From contig JAJEKV010000045.1 of the NCBI GenBank assembly GCA_021234155.1, positions 9,411,105 through 9,475,104 of the forward strand: a stretch of DNA of 64,000 nt, given 5' to 3'. The notes below the pieces were generated by a model that saw only the letters and a program-made list of their open reading frames with translations, searched no databases and had not been told where the DNA came from. The first letter of the stretch is position 1. Each line of letters begins with the position of its first letter. The position numbers were made by a program, and so were the translations under genes. Positions 37,018-48,640 of the stretch are shown here, one piece after another. Origin of the DNA: Isoetes taiwanensis. Taxonomy: Eukaryota > Streptophyta > Lycopodiopsida > Isoetales > Isoetaceae.

Positions 37018-37760
37018 GAGTTTGTTGACCTTAGTTTTTCAAGTTGACCTAGTCATGTTCCTTGTTTGGCCCGCACATTTTGATAAATTTCTTTTGCATG
37101 CATCCTCGCCCATCTTGACTCTTGCAACTCTCTCATACATTTCTTTGTAGCTCGTTTGATCGATCTTTTTATCATTCGATCGAGGGGATATTGTCATTCC
37201 TTCTTGTTGTTTCTCTTGAGCATTTTATTCTCTTTATATATACTACCTTCCTTATGCCGATTGGCATCTAAAATCCAAAGGTGCTTCAAGTATTCTTGTA
37301 TTCTTTTTTCTAGAGTTTCGATCACTGTGTTTTATCGACTATTGTATGGTGCACCATTTTTACTTTTGGGCTAGGGCAATGGAACATGGTTCAGTGTGCC
37401 TAAATATTCTTCTCTGCTTAGTGGTGCCTTTTCTTTTCTCTTTCAATGTAGTACTATGCTTCTTGGTAGAAACTAGTTAGCTGAGGTTCGCAAATACCCT
37501 TATGTTTTTTCTTTTCTTTTCTTCTAATTTTAATGTCTTCTAATGAGCTTGGTATTTGAACTTCCAAGTTGGCCTAGGCATGTTCCTTGTTTAGATGGAA
37601 CCTTCCTCTCTAGATGCATTTCTTTATAGCTTATATAATTGTTCTTTTTACCATTGAATATTGATATTTGTTTCGTTTCTTGTGCATTTTATTCTCTTCG
37701 TATTAATCTATATGCTACCTTCCTTATATATGTTGGCATCTATAATCCATCTCTGATGAC
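37018..37760 (+). repeat. Diverged direct duplication
   Basis: The segment from 'tcaagttgacctagtcatgttccttgttt' (about 37038) through 'accttccttatgccgattggcatct' reappears in shortened, diverged form from about 37564 through 37745 ('ccaagttggcctaggcatgttccttgttt'...'accttccttatatatgttggcatct'). This is an old duplication with deletions in the second unit; no coding potential. Confidence 0.6.
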
Positions 37761-38090
37761 GTGCCTCAGTATGCGTCTGTGATCTAGTTTTCATATGCTT
37801 ACACATTTTATTTTATTTTTTTGAGTAATTAACAGCTTATTAACGAATGTCAGTTGTGTGTTTTTTAGTACGAACTTCAAGCTGCATTTTGAACTGGGTA
37901 TCCTTTGTTCATGTTCGTTTGAACAAGCGGCACTGGAATTTGGCACATGGAGCTGTTTATGGTTGTTTGGACAAGCAGCATTGGAATTTGGCACATGTAG
38001 CTGCTGGCATGCATGAATCATTGGAAAACGTTGGAAGATGTTACACTTGTGTTTCTTCCCCGTCGCTCCTGGTCTGTTTTTTATCCTCAT

Positions 38091-38125
38091 GGTTTTCCCT
38101 GAGAACCCGAAAGGGCGTGGTTTTT
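38091..38125. repeat. AACCCGAAAGGG module, copy at 38.1 kb
   Basis: GGTTTTCCCTGAGAACCCGA and the following AAGGGCGTGGTTTTT match 51164-51200 closely. There the module is embedded in a longer hairpin; here the outer arms are not clear. Confidence 0.55.
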
Positions 38126-38300
38126 ATTCTAATTGATAAACTCCTGACTCCGAGTTTCTATGTCGATTGCTTTTTTTACTTTTAAAACCATCGGTCATTG
38201 TCTAGTTCCGGGGTTTCTAGACATATTTGGTTTTATATTTTTAAAGCCAAATCTTTTTACTACTATGTTGTTGTACTTCATTTTTTAGAATGCTCAATAG

Positions 38301-38452
38301 GAAAGCCACTTCGCTTGGCTATATGTTGTTGTTTTTGTTGCTATAAAGTCTTCCCAAGAATGCAGGGTAAACATAGAAAAGCCACTTCACTTGGCTATAT
38401 GTTGTTGTTTTAGTTGCTATAAAGTCTTCCCAAGAATGCAGGGTAAACATAG
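38301..38452 (+). repeat. Two-copy 76-bp tandem repeat
   Basis: 'gaaagccacttcgcttggct...atgcagggtaaacata' occurs at 38301-38376 and again at 38377-38452 with only two or three differences, indicating a recent duplication. Confidence 0.85.
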
Positions 38453-38896
38453 AGAATGCAGAGCAGGGTTCAAAAAATACTTGGATAAACCCTTTGTTTG
38501 TCTGGTCCACTTTAGAAATTGCCGGTCGAAATTTTTGGATGCTGGAAAAAATCCGATAGAAAAAAACGTAATTTAATGTAAAATCCGGTATATTTGTATC
38601 TTGTTATGAATATATCCGGTACGTATTGTATATAGGCGGAAAATTATCTGGTGAAGGCTGCAGAGTTTTTTGAACCCTGATGCAGAGTAAAAGCCAAGAA
38701 TGTCAGATAAACGTTGTTGTTCGCATCGCTATAAAATTTCAACATTCCTAGAAATAAAACATGCTAGATTTCACGACGGGATTGGCCTTGTTGGCAGGAT
38801 GACAATTGCTTTTATCTTACAAGAATGCCATTTTACGACCGCTTTATTTATCAACCACAGTTGGAACCAAAGAAAATACACGAGGTTTTTGTATTA

Positions 38897-39032
38897 GGAA
38901 ACGTTCCACCAAGAGGTGGTTTCCAGGTGGGAACCGGCTGGCGGCGCCGCCACGAGCCGCGCCGCCACGAAGCCGCGGAGGCGGCGCCGCCAAACCGTTC
39001 CCACTGAAGCCACCGATTGGTGGAACGTTCCC
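38897..39032. repeat. GC-rich foldback repeat, copy 2
   Basis: The left end GGAAACGTTCCACCAA..GGTGG and about 25 further bases are matched in inverted orientation at the right end (rc from 39032: GGGAACGTTCCACCAA..GGTGG), around a core of GCCGCC/GGCGGC repeats. Ends and core resemble 3384-3503. It lies directly against the inverted-repeat element that starts at 39035. Confidence 0.65.
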
Positions 39033-39034
39033 AA

Positions 39035-40360
39035 ACGTAAGCCACGTGTACCCGTGGTTTCCGGAAATTTGTCCACGTCAGCAACAAAAACAGAAGCAGA
39101 GCATTCCGGCGGCAAGAATCTGCTCATGAGTGCGGCAAGAATCTGCTCATGCTCTGTAGTGCGGCGGCGACTTCGATGATGGCAAGCGAGGGAGCGACGG
39201 CCCTCGCTCAACAAAACCATACTCTAAGCAAGATCTGTAGAAGGATCTTGCCCTGCGCTAAGCAAGATCTGTAGAAGGATCTGTTGAAGGAAGATCTGTT
39301 GTAGCAAGATCTGTTGCCGGATCTGTAGAAGGAAGAAAGAAGATGAAGCAGAAGGATTGGGTCTACGCCATTAGGAAGGATGCCGGATCTGCGATGAAGA
39401 AGCTGGATTCTGCGCCAACGGAATCTTTGCCATACTTATCTCTGGGATGTCGCTCTGCCATAGCCATAACTTGTCGCCATAGCCGCTGGCATCGGTTGAA
39501 GCTTCTTGCCATAGCCATTGAAGAGTCCGCCATAGCTAATGGTGCTCGTAGACTAGGTTTGAGCGCTGAGCCGCGCCGCTTAGAGTAGGAAACCAATAAG
39601 TTACCAAAAAATAAAAGGGAAATTTACCAAAATAACCTTAATTGTTGACTTAATTCCCAAAAAGCCCTTTGTATTTTTGAAATTCCCAAAATGCCCTTAA
39701 TTCTTAAGTATTTTCCCAAATAGCCCTTTGTATTCTAAAAATCACCAAAAAGCATGTATTTACAATAGAGGATGATTTTCTAAGAGGAAGTGGTTCTTAC
39801 AGGTGACAATAATTTGGAAAATAAATTTCAAAAGTCATTATGACAAAAATATGCAATAGAAATGTCAAGTAGAATTTCTGCAACTGCCTTCATTATGCTT
39901 GACATTACCACAATGTGTGCACTTGTACATACGTTTTTTTCAATCTTTGTCTTCTGTTCTATCCCGTTTCTTTTAGGCCTACCAGGAGGATGACATGTTG
40001 CAGGAGGTAGCAATTCATTTTGAAGGATAGATACAGACATCATATAAATAGCAAAATGAGCTCTACAAGTAACATGTATGGGTATAAAGCAGCTTCTGCA
40101 CAAGATGCCCACAAAGCTTCCCCTTCAATACGATTTTTATAAAAGAATTAGAATGATAGGCTTATCTCTAGCTTTTGGTGATTTTTAAATTACAAGGGGC
40201 TATTTGGGAAAATACTTAAGAATTAAGGGCATTTTGGGAATTTCACAAATACGAAGGGCTTTCTGGGAATTAAGTCAACAATTAAGGTTATTCTGGTAAA
40301 TTTCCCAAAATAAACACACAGGAAAAAAAGCGGAAACCACGGGGTACTCGTGGTTTACGT
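39035..40360. mobile_element. Long inverted-repeat (foldback) element, about 1.3 kb
   Basis: Outer arms: 39035-39063 (ACGTAAGCCACGTGTACCCG...) against 40331-40360 inverted (ACGTAAACCACGAGTACCCC...). Inner arms: 39617-39752 against 40171-40306 inverted, above 90% identical by eye. Between outer and inner left arms is a 550-bp stretch with four or more AGCAAGATCTGTAGAAGGATCT-like units (39218-39330) and an 81-codon frame at 39343-39588 with no known motif. No transposase was recognised and no target duplication is clear. Confidence 0.65.
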
Positions 40361-40833
40361 GGACTAGCTAATTTTTTCTGTGTTGTCGAGCACGATACAT
40401 AGCACCGTACCTAAGAATTGTTCTTTGCTTTTCCGGTTGAATAAAAACATGATGTTTTAGGCTAAAACTTTTCCCGAACCAACCACAGCAGAAACTCAAG
40501 ATCTCGTTTCGATCGAAAGGAAGGACGATGCTGGAGTTGCACAACTCAACGAGTATTTTGTAAACAATATGACGCCAGGTATTTTACTTTCAAAATTTAT
40601 CATTATATTCAAATAAAGGAAGCATGATGAACCATGCTTACCCTAGATTCTGTTTTTCGTACATTTAGCAAAATGGCCCTTCAGCTGCTAGCCATTATAT
40701 TAGCAAGGTTCTTTCCCTTGCCAATAACCAACAGAAGGCTTTTAAGCCATGTTATTTTCATATGATCTACATTGTATTCCTTTGTTTTCCACTATTACAA
40801 TGCCACAGTAAACATATTTTAATCTCTTTTCTT

Positions 40834-43800
40834 CTACATTGCCAATTGATTGCCATTTAAAATCTTCAAGAGATCTCCAACAAGATATAGGGAACCAGTA
40901 ACAAGTACCTGCAGAGAAATGACATTAGTTAAACTTCGAGTTTTTTTTTTGGTTAATCTAGCGATGTGTAATCACAGTGTTCAAGTTGCAACAGCAACGT
41001 CTATATGACTCTGTACTGACCTGCAAATGAATCCCAGGATTTTGTCTGGCAAACAACCTTAGCCAGTCTAATGCTGCAGGTAATGATGGCAGCACCGCAC
41101 TCGTGGGCCCAACATTGCAGCCCTTAGATAGGCCACTATCTGGCTTAAGACCATTTTTTAGACTCCCTATGATTGGTGTGGTAGACTCAGTCTTGAATAA
41201 TGAACCTGCATTTTCCATACACACACCACCAGATCAAAAAACAGCAACTTCGAGGCCCTCAATTTCATTTGGAATGGCTAATGAACGAAGGTTTCCCAGT
41301 AATAGCTATCATTATGCATTGAGATAATTCGAACAAGATTTCAGATATATTTCAATTGAGTGTTGAATTATATTTTTAATACCTTTATTCCGATAGCTTT
41401 GTTGCATTGCTTCCCATTGTTGCTGCAAAAGCTTTTGCCATGAAAGATCTGCGTCCACTTTGTTATAGGCATCAATGGCATTATAACTGGAGTAAGGAGG
41501 AACAAAAAATGCTGCCTGGATTAGAATGCCTGTGGACATGAATAAAGCACGTTAGAAATCATTATGGCCCAGTGAAGATTCTTATGGATGAGTCATAAGT
41601 AAAGAAAGTAGCAACCTTGTTTTCTACATGTGTTCAGCAGAGGAGGCAACAATTGTTGGGGGTCCCGTTTTGACATGCAATTGAAAAGCAAAATCTGCAA
41701 TTTTATTTTACCATAAGTAATTCCATATATCAAAGTCTTTTAGAACTAGATTGTAGCTACTTACGTAAGCACTTGCTTCTTGTCCCTTTATGCCATTGAC
41801 CTTGGATTTTGGACTTGCAGTAGAACAGAACCATTTGGCACATGCATCCATGCTCTCCGGACTGTGTGCTCCATCCAAATAAAAGCTCAGCTTTCCAGGT
41901 TTGCAAAGGTTAGTATCATGAATTATTTGTGCACGACCAGGCCAAAACGTTTTTGAAAGCCCTTCAATGTATGTAGTTGGAAGTGATCCCTTACGCATTG
42001 CCTGTAAAGAAAAGAAACATTATTAAACTTAAAGAATGTGATCAACAATAAAGAATTTTAAATAATGATCTTCCAGATACGTGACACTCTGTAGTTTTCT
42101 GCATTTAGTCTAGCAGGAACCTGTCCACAAGGACGTTGCTGTGCAGATAGATTAATCTATTTCAACTTTACTTTCATATTCAAATATAATTGATACCTCT
42201 TCTATCATAGTTTTGTGCCTCTCATGTCCGCTTCTCATTGCCCAGGTTCGGCATAAAGCTATAGCGAGCGCTGCATTTATTCTTTGATGATCACCTCCAA
42301 GACCAAGTTTCAAGTTTTCCACTTTATATGATTCAAGTGGAGGTGCAACTTCCAGGGAAATCTGCAGCACGATAACATAATTATCACTATTGTAAACATT
42401 TCTACCCTGACCAAGTACAAAATTATAGAAATGAAAGTTACAGCCAGCTGACGAGCCCTTTTGCGCAAAGCTTCCATGGCTTCAGCTGGTTGAGGCGCAG
42501 TTATGGCAGGAACTCCTGCCTTCAAGAGTTAATATCATAAACACCAATAGTTAGATAGAAAGAAGGACAAAAGCCACGTCCAAGTTTATTTGATACTAAA
42601 CATGGTACATCTATTATAGAACTATCTACCTCTCAGTTCAATTTCTTTCTACCCTTTAATTGTAACTTGTTGCACTATTTTGTTCTTCGAATATTCACCT
42701 TTGCTTCTTTGTGCGTAAACCATAAAAGATCATTTCTAGAAGAACATACCTTGAAAATGCCTGCCTTCTGACTTGCTATTTCAGCAAGAGTGTTACCTGA
42801 ATGCAAATGATAGCCCATTAGTGAGTGTAACTAAAGATGGCCAATAGACTTCATCATCAATTTATTACTGAAAGACAGGTCATGAAGCCCACCCAAAACA
42901 TCCATGTGGTCATACCCCAGTGATGTTATCCCACAGACAGTTGGTCTCTTTACCTGAAATATTTACATATCAACCCTTTAGTACCACAGCATATGCACAA
43001 CCTAATTACATCTTATCTGAGTGATTGAATGGTTCTGCAGGCAAATCGAGTTATTTGTCTATCCCTTAGAAGGTTATGTGGCGGTTCTAACAGGTTGAGA
43101 AAATATCTTGGTAATACAAAGGCTTACAATGTTTGTTGCATCAAAACGACCTCCCAGGCCTACTTCCAAGATTGCAACGTCAACCTGCACCAGTGGGATT
43201 CTCTCATTTGTTCATATCTGATCCTAGAGGAAATAGAAGCAGATATTACAACGTACCTTTTCAGTGATAAACATTTTCAATGCCAGCAATGTCATGAAAC
43301 GGAAGAACCGTGGCATTGGAATCCCATCTTTGACATAGGCCTGCATTAGCATGCTAAAGATAATGTCTATTTCCTTTTTCTTAGCCGTAGAAGCAAATAT
43401 ATCCTATAAAATACTAACCTGAAGCCGGTCCCAACACCACCAAAAGTTTTTTGTGAAAACTTCTTCTGGGACTTCTTTCCTGGTAATAAGTTTCAACAAA
43501 CATTAATTAGAAATTGATGTCAAGATAATCAATTATCAGCTCCGATGATAGTTTTTGGTGAGAGAATCTGTAGATGATAGCTTCTCTCCAATCACAGTCA
43601 TTATGCTCCATGTGTGCAGAGACCAATTAGTTAGTCCTCATGCTCACCCATTGAGACGGAATCTTTCTCGCACGTTCAGCAAGTGTGGAGAAGTAAAAAG
43701 CCCAGTCTTAAAACCAGATTCTCTTAATATCCTCTCCGTAAAAGCGCAGGTCGATCCCTGGAAGTTCCACCAGCAGGATTAAGCTTGCATTGAACAGCAG

Positions 43801-44590
43801 GTATAAAGAACTATCTTGAATGTAGGATAAGCTAAGAATGTGGAATCAAGTCACAACATGTTGGTTAGGAAAGAGCAGCTCAGAATGAAAGAGATCATAT
43901 GTTGTTAATCTATGAATAAAAGTCAAGTGACGTTGAAACTAAGTCACTTGCTATATTGCTCCATCAACTTATTTTTACAGCATTTTATAAGAAGTTGGTA
44001 TTATGCATTTTCTGAAATCATGGAAAGCACAAGAACAGGAAAAAGACTAATTCTTTGAAGTCACGATTTGATGCAGGGTTACCTTTCCCTTGGTTCCAGC
44101 CACGTGAATTATACTCAAACGGGAAACAGGCTCTTCCAAGTCTAGCAGCTGAAACAACAAAAATGGAGTAACTCAGCAATTGCATTACCATAAAGAAGAG
44201 CATTCTAAAGCAGACAATGTCTGGCCATTAAATCGAATTGGCATTGAAACGATTAGAAACATGTCATGCAAACCAAATTGAAGCTCCATTGTGACAAAAT
44301 TGACATTATAGAATGAACTTTACTAAAAGAAATGATCAATAGTTCAGAATTTAGATCCAAAACATCAAGCACAGACCAGCAATGAACCAGCATTGCAAAT
44401 GCAATACAGGATTACTTGTTCTTACTTTGAACTGACGAAAGGTGAGATGAAACTGAGCTTCCCAATGGGCACGCCTCTCGGCATCATCCATGGAGGGTGC
44501 ATCCGATTTGGGTGCCCCTTTTTTATCACTAATAAGAGTGTTAAGGGCCGCTACTGCATCTGAAAAGGTGCGGGAAGAGCTCTTTGCCAT
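40834..44590 (-). CDS. FPGS: Folylpolyglutamate synthase, 15 exons
   Basis: The enzyme adds gamma-linked glutamates to tetrahydrofolates using ATP, retaining folate cofactors for one-carbon metabolism. Exons: 44426-44590, 44083-44148, 43648-43757, 43419-43479, 43257-43340, 43128-43184, 42893-42953, 42750-42796, 42442-42519, 42197-42361, 41765-42001, 41616-41694, 41383-41529, 41021-41205, 40834-40908. All introns are GT-AG, phases agree, and the product is 538 aa. Motifs: P-loop [11 protein letters not shown] (about 70-80), [88 protein letters not shown] (about 339-356), [16 protein letters not shown] and [14 protein letters not shown] near the end. The start at 44590 is chosen because a TATA box lies at 44648-44655. 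In-frame ATGs at 44632 and 44734 could give 552- or 586-aa forms, possibly organelle-targeted. No stop or frameshift was found; it is probably functional. Confidence 0.95.
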
Positions 44591-44647
44591 AGCTGTGATA
44601 TTCCGACAACCTGAGTAGTTATACACTCCCATCGTGGATTTGTATTG

Positions 44648-44655
44648 TATATATA
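44648..44655 (-). promoter_or_regulatory. TATA box of the folylpolyglutamate synthase gene
   Basis: CACTATATATACA on the minus strand lies 58 bp before the ATG at 44590. Initiation 25-35 bp downstream would fall near 44615-44625, after the ATGs at 44734 and 44632. This favours the shorter protein unless a second promoter exists. Confidence 0.5.
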
Positions 44656-44659
44656 GTGT

Positions 44660-45254
44660 GTCTGTAACAGGATTAGCAGCTCTTGCACTCAGAAAATGTA
44701 CAGAGATTAATCTGTAATCGATGGTTTTGGTCATGAACGGGACTAGGATCTACAGCCCCTCACTTTTGGGTTTCTTTTTTCTTTATTTTAATTCTTTTTC
44801 ATTCACTATATCATTTCTTTTCATTGTTTTTTTTTAAAACCTGCCCTTAAGATTTTTTATTGTTTGTCCAACTATTCCAGATATATCCATGTTACTACAT
44901 TCGACACATCTAGTTGAGTCAATCTTTGTCTCTTCTATTATTTATTAATAAATATTTTCAAAGCTAACGAGAAAATCCTTAAATGGAATGCCTATGATCC
45001 ATTCGTACATCAACCCAATTACCTAAAATGCCTAGAATATTCTAAACGGTGCTTTTAGTAATCATGCTGCTGTAATGCGATTTTTTTTTTTAATATTGTG
45101 GAGAGTTGACGACCTTCGGATTTGGCTAGAGGCCATGATTGTGAGTGAGAATGAGTGTTACATGTCCATAATATTCTTATGTTTCTTTTTGTCAGTCCAA
45201 TTATAAGAAACCTTAGAATATCCTATTTGGATATCCTATTCGAATATCCTATCT
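44660..45254. other. 5' flank of the folylpolyglutamate synthase gene
   Basis: AT-rich with no other gene recognised. Short 'gaatatcctat' repeats (45218-45252) lead into the tandem duplication that follows. Confidence 0.4.
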
Positions 45255-46955
45255 AGGAATATCCAATATCCACCTTTGGGCTAAAGTGGTGGCACTTCGG
45301 CCTTCCAAACAAAAGCTTGTTGGTTCAATCAAGTGGGCTTTTTCTTTTAGGATCTATGTTTGTTGGCTCAGGAAACATTCCCAATTATTATCAACAAGCT
45401 TTAGGAAAATCTAATTTGAGAAATTTTTTGATTAAGATCGAATCACTAAAAACTATATTACATCGAAAATCTTTTTCCTGGTCTTGAAGGGTTTTTCCAG
45501 ATGAAGATGTTGATTTTAACCAAATAGAACGGTTTTTGAAAGCAGCTTGTGCTGGAATTTAGTTAATGTTATGAATGGAGAAATGTGCTAGTTAAACTAA
45601 ATCTACTTTCAATGCCTATCTATCTATATCTGATGACATGCCATGCTGTTAGTTTGTCGTCCATCTAATTTGTGGGAAAATAGAGGAAGAAAATGTTATA
45701 TGTAGGACCTAGCTTGATATCCTAGATCTAATCAAAGAGGTCCAAATATGCGGCGAGTTGAAAGGCAAGATTTTCATAGAAAATTTTCTTGTCAGCACCT
45801 TCCCAGCATTATTGTTATTTTTTTTTCCATAGAGCTTACTGAGACACCAAAAGTAGTAGTAAATTTGTCAATATTCCTTTCAGTAGAGTTGACTGACACC
45901 TCAAAAGCAGTAGTATTTGATAATATTTATTTGTGGCATTTGTTCAAGTTGTTGGGCAATATGTTGATGTTTCCCTTGTGTGCTCGACTTGTCTTGAGGG
46001 AAATAATTTTTGTTCCAATTTTAGGAACTCTGTGGTAGCAACTAAGTGGTTTGAAACATTCTCGTCCTTTCTATAAATAGGTAAATAATGTTTTTTAGGA
46101 ATATTCAATATCCACCTTTTCCCAAACGACTAAAATGAGGCCACTCTTGTTAATTAAATGAAATGGACTTTTTCTTTAAGGTTTATCTTTTTTGGCTTAA
46201 GAAACATTTCTCATCATCAATAAGCTTTAGAGAAACTTAATTGGAGGTTAATTTTGTTATATCGAGTCATTAGAAAGGATACTACATAGAAAACCGTTTT
46301 TTTCTAGTCTTAGCCCACATGGCAAATGTTTCTCTTAAACAAATAGAGTGGTTCTCTGAAAGCAAGTTTTGTCGCGAATTTTTCAGTTAACATTATGAAA
46401 TGGAGAAATGTCATAGTACAAGCTAGTTAGTTTCAAATCTATCTTACAAAGGCATGATATCTCTTGAAATGATACTAAACTTGTAGCTATCTATCTACAC
46501 ATAATGATGCATGCTTTTATTTTTCTTACTACATGTCCCCTACCCATAATTTTAATTTTGGGAAAATGGAGAAAAAAAGGGATATATTCTGTAGGGCCTA
46601 GCTTGGCATCCCAGATCTAGTCAAAAGAGTGGTCAAAGTATGTGGCGAGTTGAAAGGCAATATTTTCTTCGAAACTTTTTCTATTATCACCTTCCCAGAG
46701 TGTTCCTTTCTATAGAGCTGAATGAGACCTCAAAGTAGTAGTATCTTTGTCAGTATTCCTTTTAGCAGGCACCTCAAAAGCAGTAGTGTTTGGCAAAATC
46801 TAATTTGTGGCATTTGTTCAATCTATTGGGACATCCTATGTGTATTCAAGTTATCTTGGAAAAATATTTTTCTTCCAGTTTTAGGAACTATGTGCTAACA
46901 GCTCAGAGGTTTTGAATATAATTATTTATCTTTAAATAGACATATAATGTTAATG
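45255..46955. repeat. Old tandem duplication, about 845-bp units
   Basis: Unit 1 (45255-46097) and unit 2 (46098-about 46955) both start AGGAATAT.CAATATCCACC and share ordered blocks: 'ggctttttcttt', 'gaaacatt', 'gcggcgagttgaaaggcaa.attttc', 'accttcccag', 'gacacctcaaaagcagtagt' and 'ttttaggaact.tgtg'. They have many substitutions and indels. No coding motif or terminal repeat was recognised. Confidence 0.75.
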
Positions 46956-47564
46956 TATGTTACATTTCTCAAAAGCACATTGAGAATGGCCATAATAGAT
47001 GAATATGTAGCACAATAACAAGGGGCTCCAATGTTTAAGAGGTAGTGAGTAACTTACCTTAGAAGTGGTAGAGGAAGAAAAATCGTCACATTTCGAAGTT
47101 TGAAATAGTCTTTCAAATGGGGATCTTTCTTTTTGCACTGAGGATATGATACTACCCCAAATACCCACCCATTTTGAAAGGATATATTTGGACCACACTA
47201 GCTTCAATTCAATTCTTAACCATAGCACTCTCCAAATGAAATTCCTTACTACTGATATGATCCTTGCACCTTGACATGTCTGGCTAGCATAGTACTTGGG
47301 AAGAAGGGGTGTTGTGGTTGTTTTTAAAGATACACAGAGAGATTAAAAGCTTTTCTTTTTTAACTAGATGATAGTTCGATATACTTATATACTTATAAGA
47401 TAGACCATGACTAGACATTCTAGCTAGAGCTTTTATAGCCATACTTTTACATCTTGAATCGACCTTTGATTACCACTTGGACTTCTGTAAAATCTAACCA
47501 CATTTAGACTGACTACATTGGGTTCCGACAACATGACATCTTTTTTAGATTCCTTATTATAATC
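46956..47564. other. Unclassified spacer
   Basis: No supported gene or element. A 92-codon open frame on the minus strand (46950-47228) has no recognisable motif. Confidence 0.35.
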
Positions 47565-47755
47565 TATTTTTGTATTGTGTTTCAAAGTAGACTTTGATAT
47601 CCTCTACTGAATAAAGGGATCGTTAATAACAACCATGATAAAGATCAACAAATAACTGCAAGTAGCAGCAACATCAAGAACGAGAAATTTCTTCTATACT
47701 AATCTTCATAATGACATATTATTTAATAATATGAGAAATGTAGTAAAGAAGAAGA
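47565..47755 (-). repeat. Dispersed repeat, inverted copy of 59797-59998
   Basis: Read on the minus strand, 'tttactacatttctcatattatta...atgaagattagtatagaagaa...tttatcatggttgttattaacgatccctttattcagtagag' matches 59797-59998 at roughly 80% or better. A (GAA)n run borders it at 47749-47770. Family unknown. Confidence 0.75.
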
Positions 47756-48129
47756 AGAAGAAGAAGAAGAGATTTTAACGTCACGCCACAAGGCAGCCAC
47801 CAATTTTGGCAAACAATCTATGAACCTAATCCTTTTTGCGAGGATTGTTGCGTACTTGAGATGTAGTAAGACATCCATTTAGGCTCTATGGTTGCGGGTG
47901 TCCTTGCTGTCATGTTTTTCATCTCCACATAGGATGATGATGGGTCCTAGCAGACATCATCTCTATGCATAGTATGTCAATAGTCATATCCTATCATGGG
48001 ATGAGTTTCAAAAAAAATCTTCTTGTCTCACTTGTAGGATAGAGTGACAGAGAATTTATCGTGCATTGTAGGAAATAATGATATGGATAGAATGCTCTGA
48101 ATTTGCCATACTTTTGTTCACAAAGGCAA

Positions 48130-48640
48130 GCATGTAGCTCCATTCTTGCACATTCTATCTAGGCTCGCTTCTTCTTCCAGAAGGCTTTAAGGCGTTGTGG
48201 ATCCATGACCATTGTGTAGGTGAGGTTTGGATAGCGAGTGTCTCCCATGTTTACTACCTTTTGACAATATATTATGTGATGTTCCAAAGCAGCATCCTGT
48301 GGAGGCAAAAACCCTATCTCTTGCATAAGAATTTGACATGGAACCATCTTAACCCCAAGTGCTCGAGTCAAAAAGACCTTCTAAACCCCTTCCCAGCCCT
48401 CGCAACTAGCAAGTGATATATTGGGCCCCATACCTCTACTCCATATAGAAGCCCTGAACAAGTGTGACTGATGGGACCAGTCATAGAAATTTGCTTTATG
48501 GCAATTGTTCTAGATTGCATAGAAAGCCTTCAAACCTACCGTTACCCATTTCTAAATACAAGTATCTTAGTACATGGTAGAACTGAACTCCATGCCTAGG
48601 TATTTTTATGTTTATACCACTTTTTGGCCTTGATAAATGA
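48130..48640 (-). pseudogene. LINE C-terminal remnant, same broad family as the 13-16 kb LINE
   Basis: In broken frames on the minus strand one reads KYLGMEFSS, then V.GLKAFYAI, LLYGVEVWGP, and FLTRALGVKMVPCQILMQEIGFLPPQDAALEHHIIYCQKVV. The 13-16 kb LINE has KYLGIEV, GGLRTLYGMF, VLYGCPAWAPG and FLMEELGTKMQTPYCIMLAETELIPLETEAL in the same order. Several stops and frame changes mark it as an old fragment; RT core and endonuclease are absent. Confidence 0.65.
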
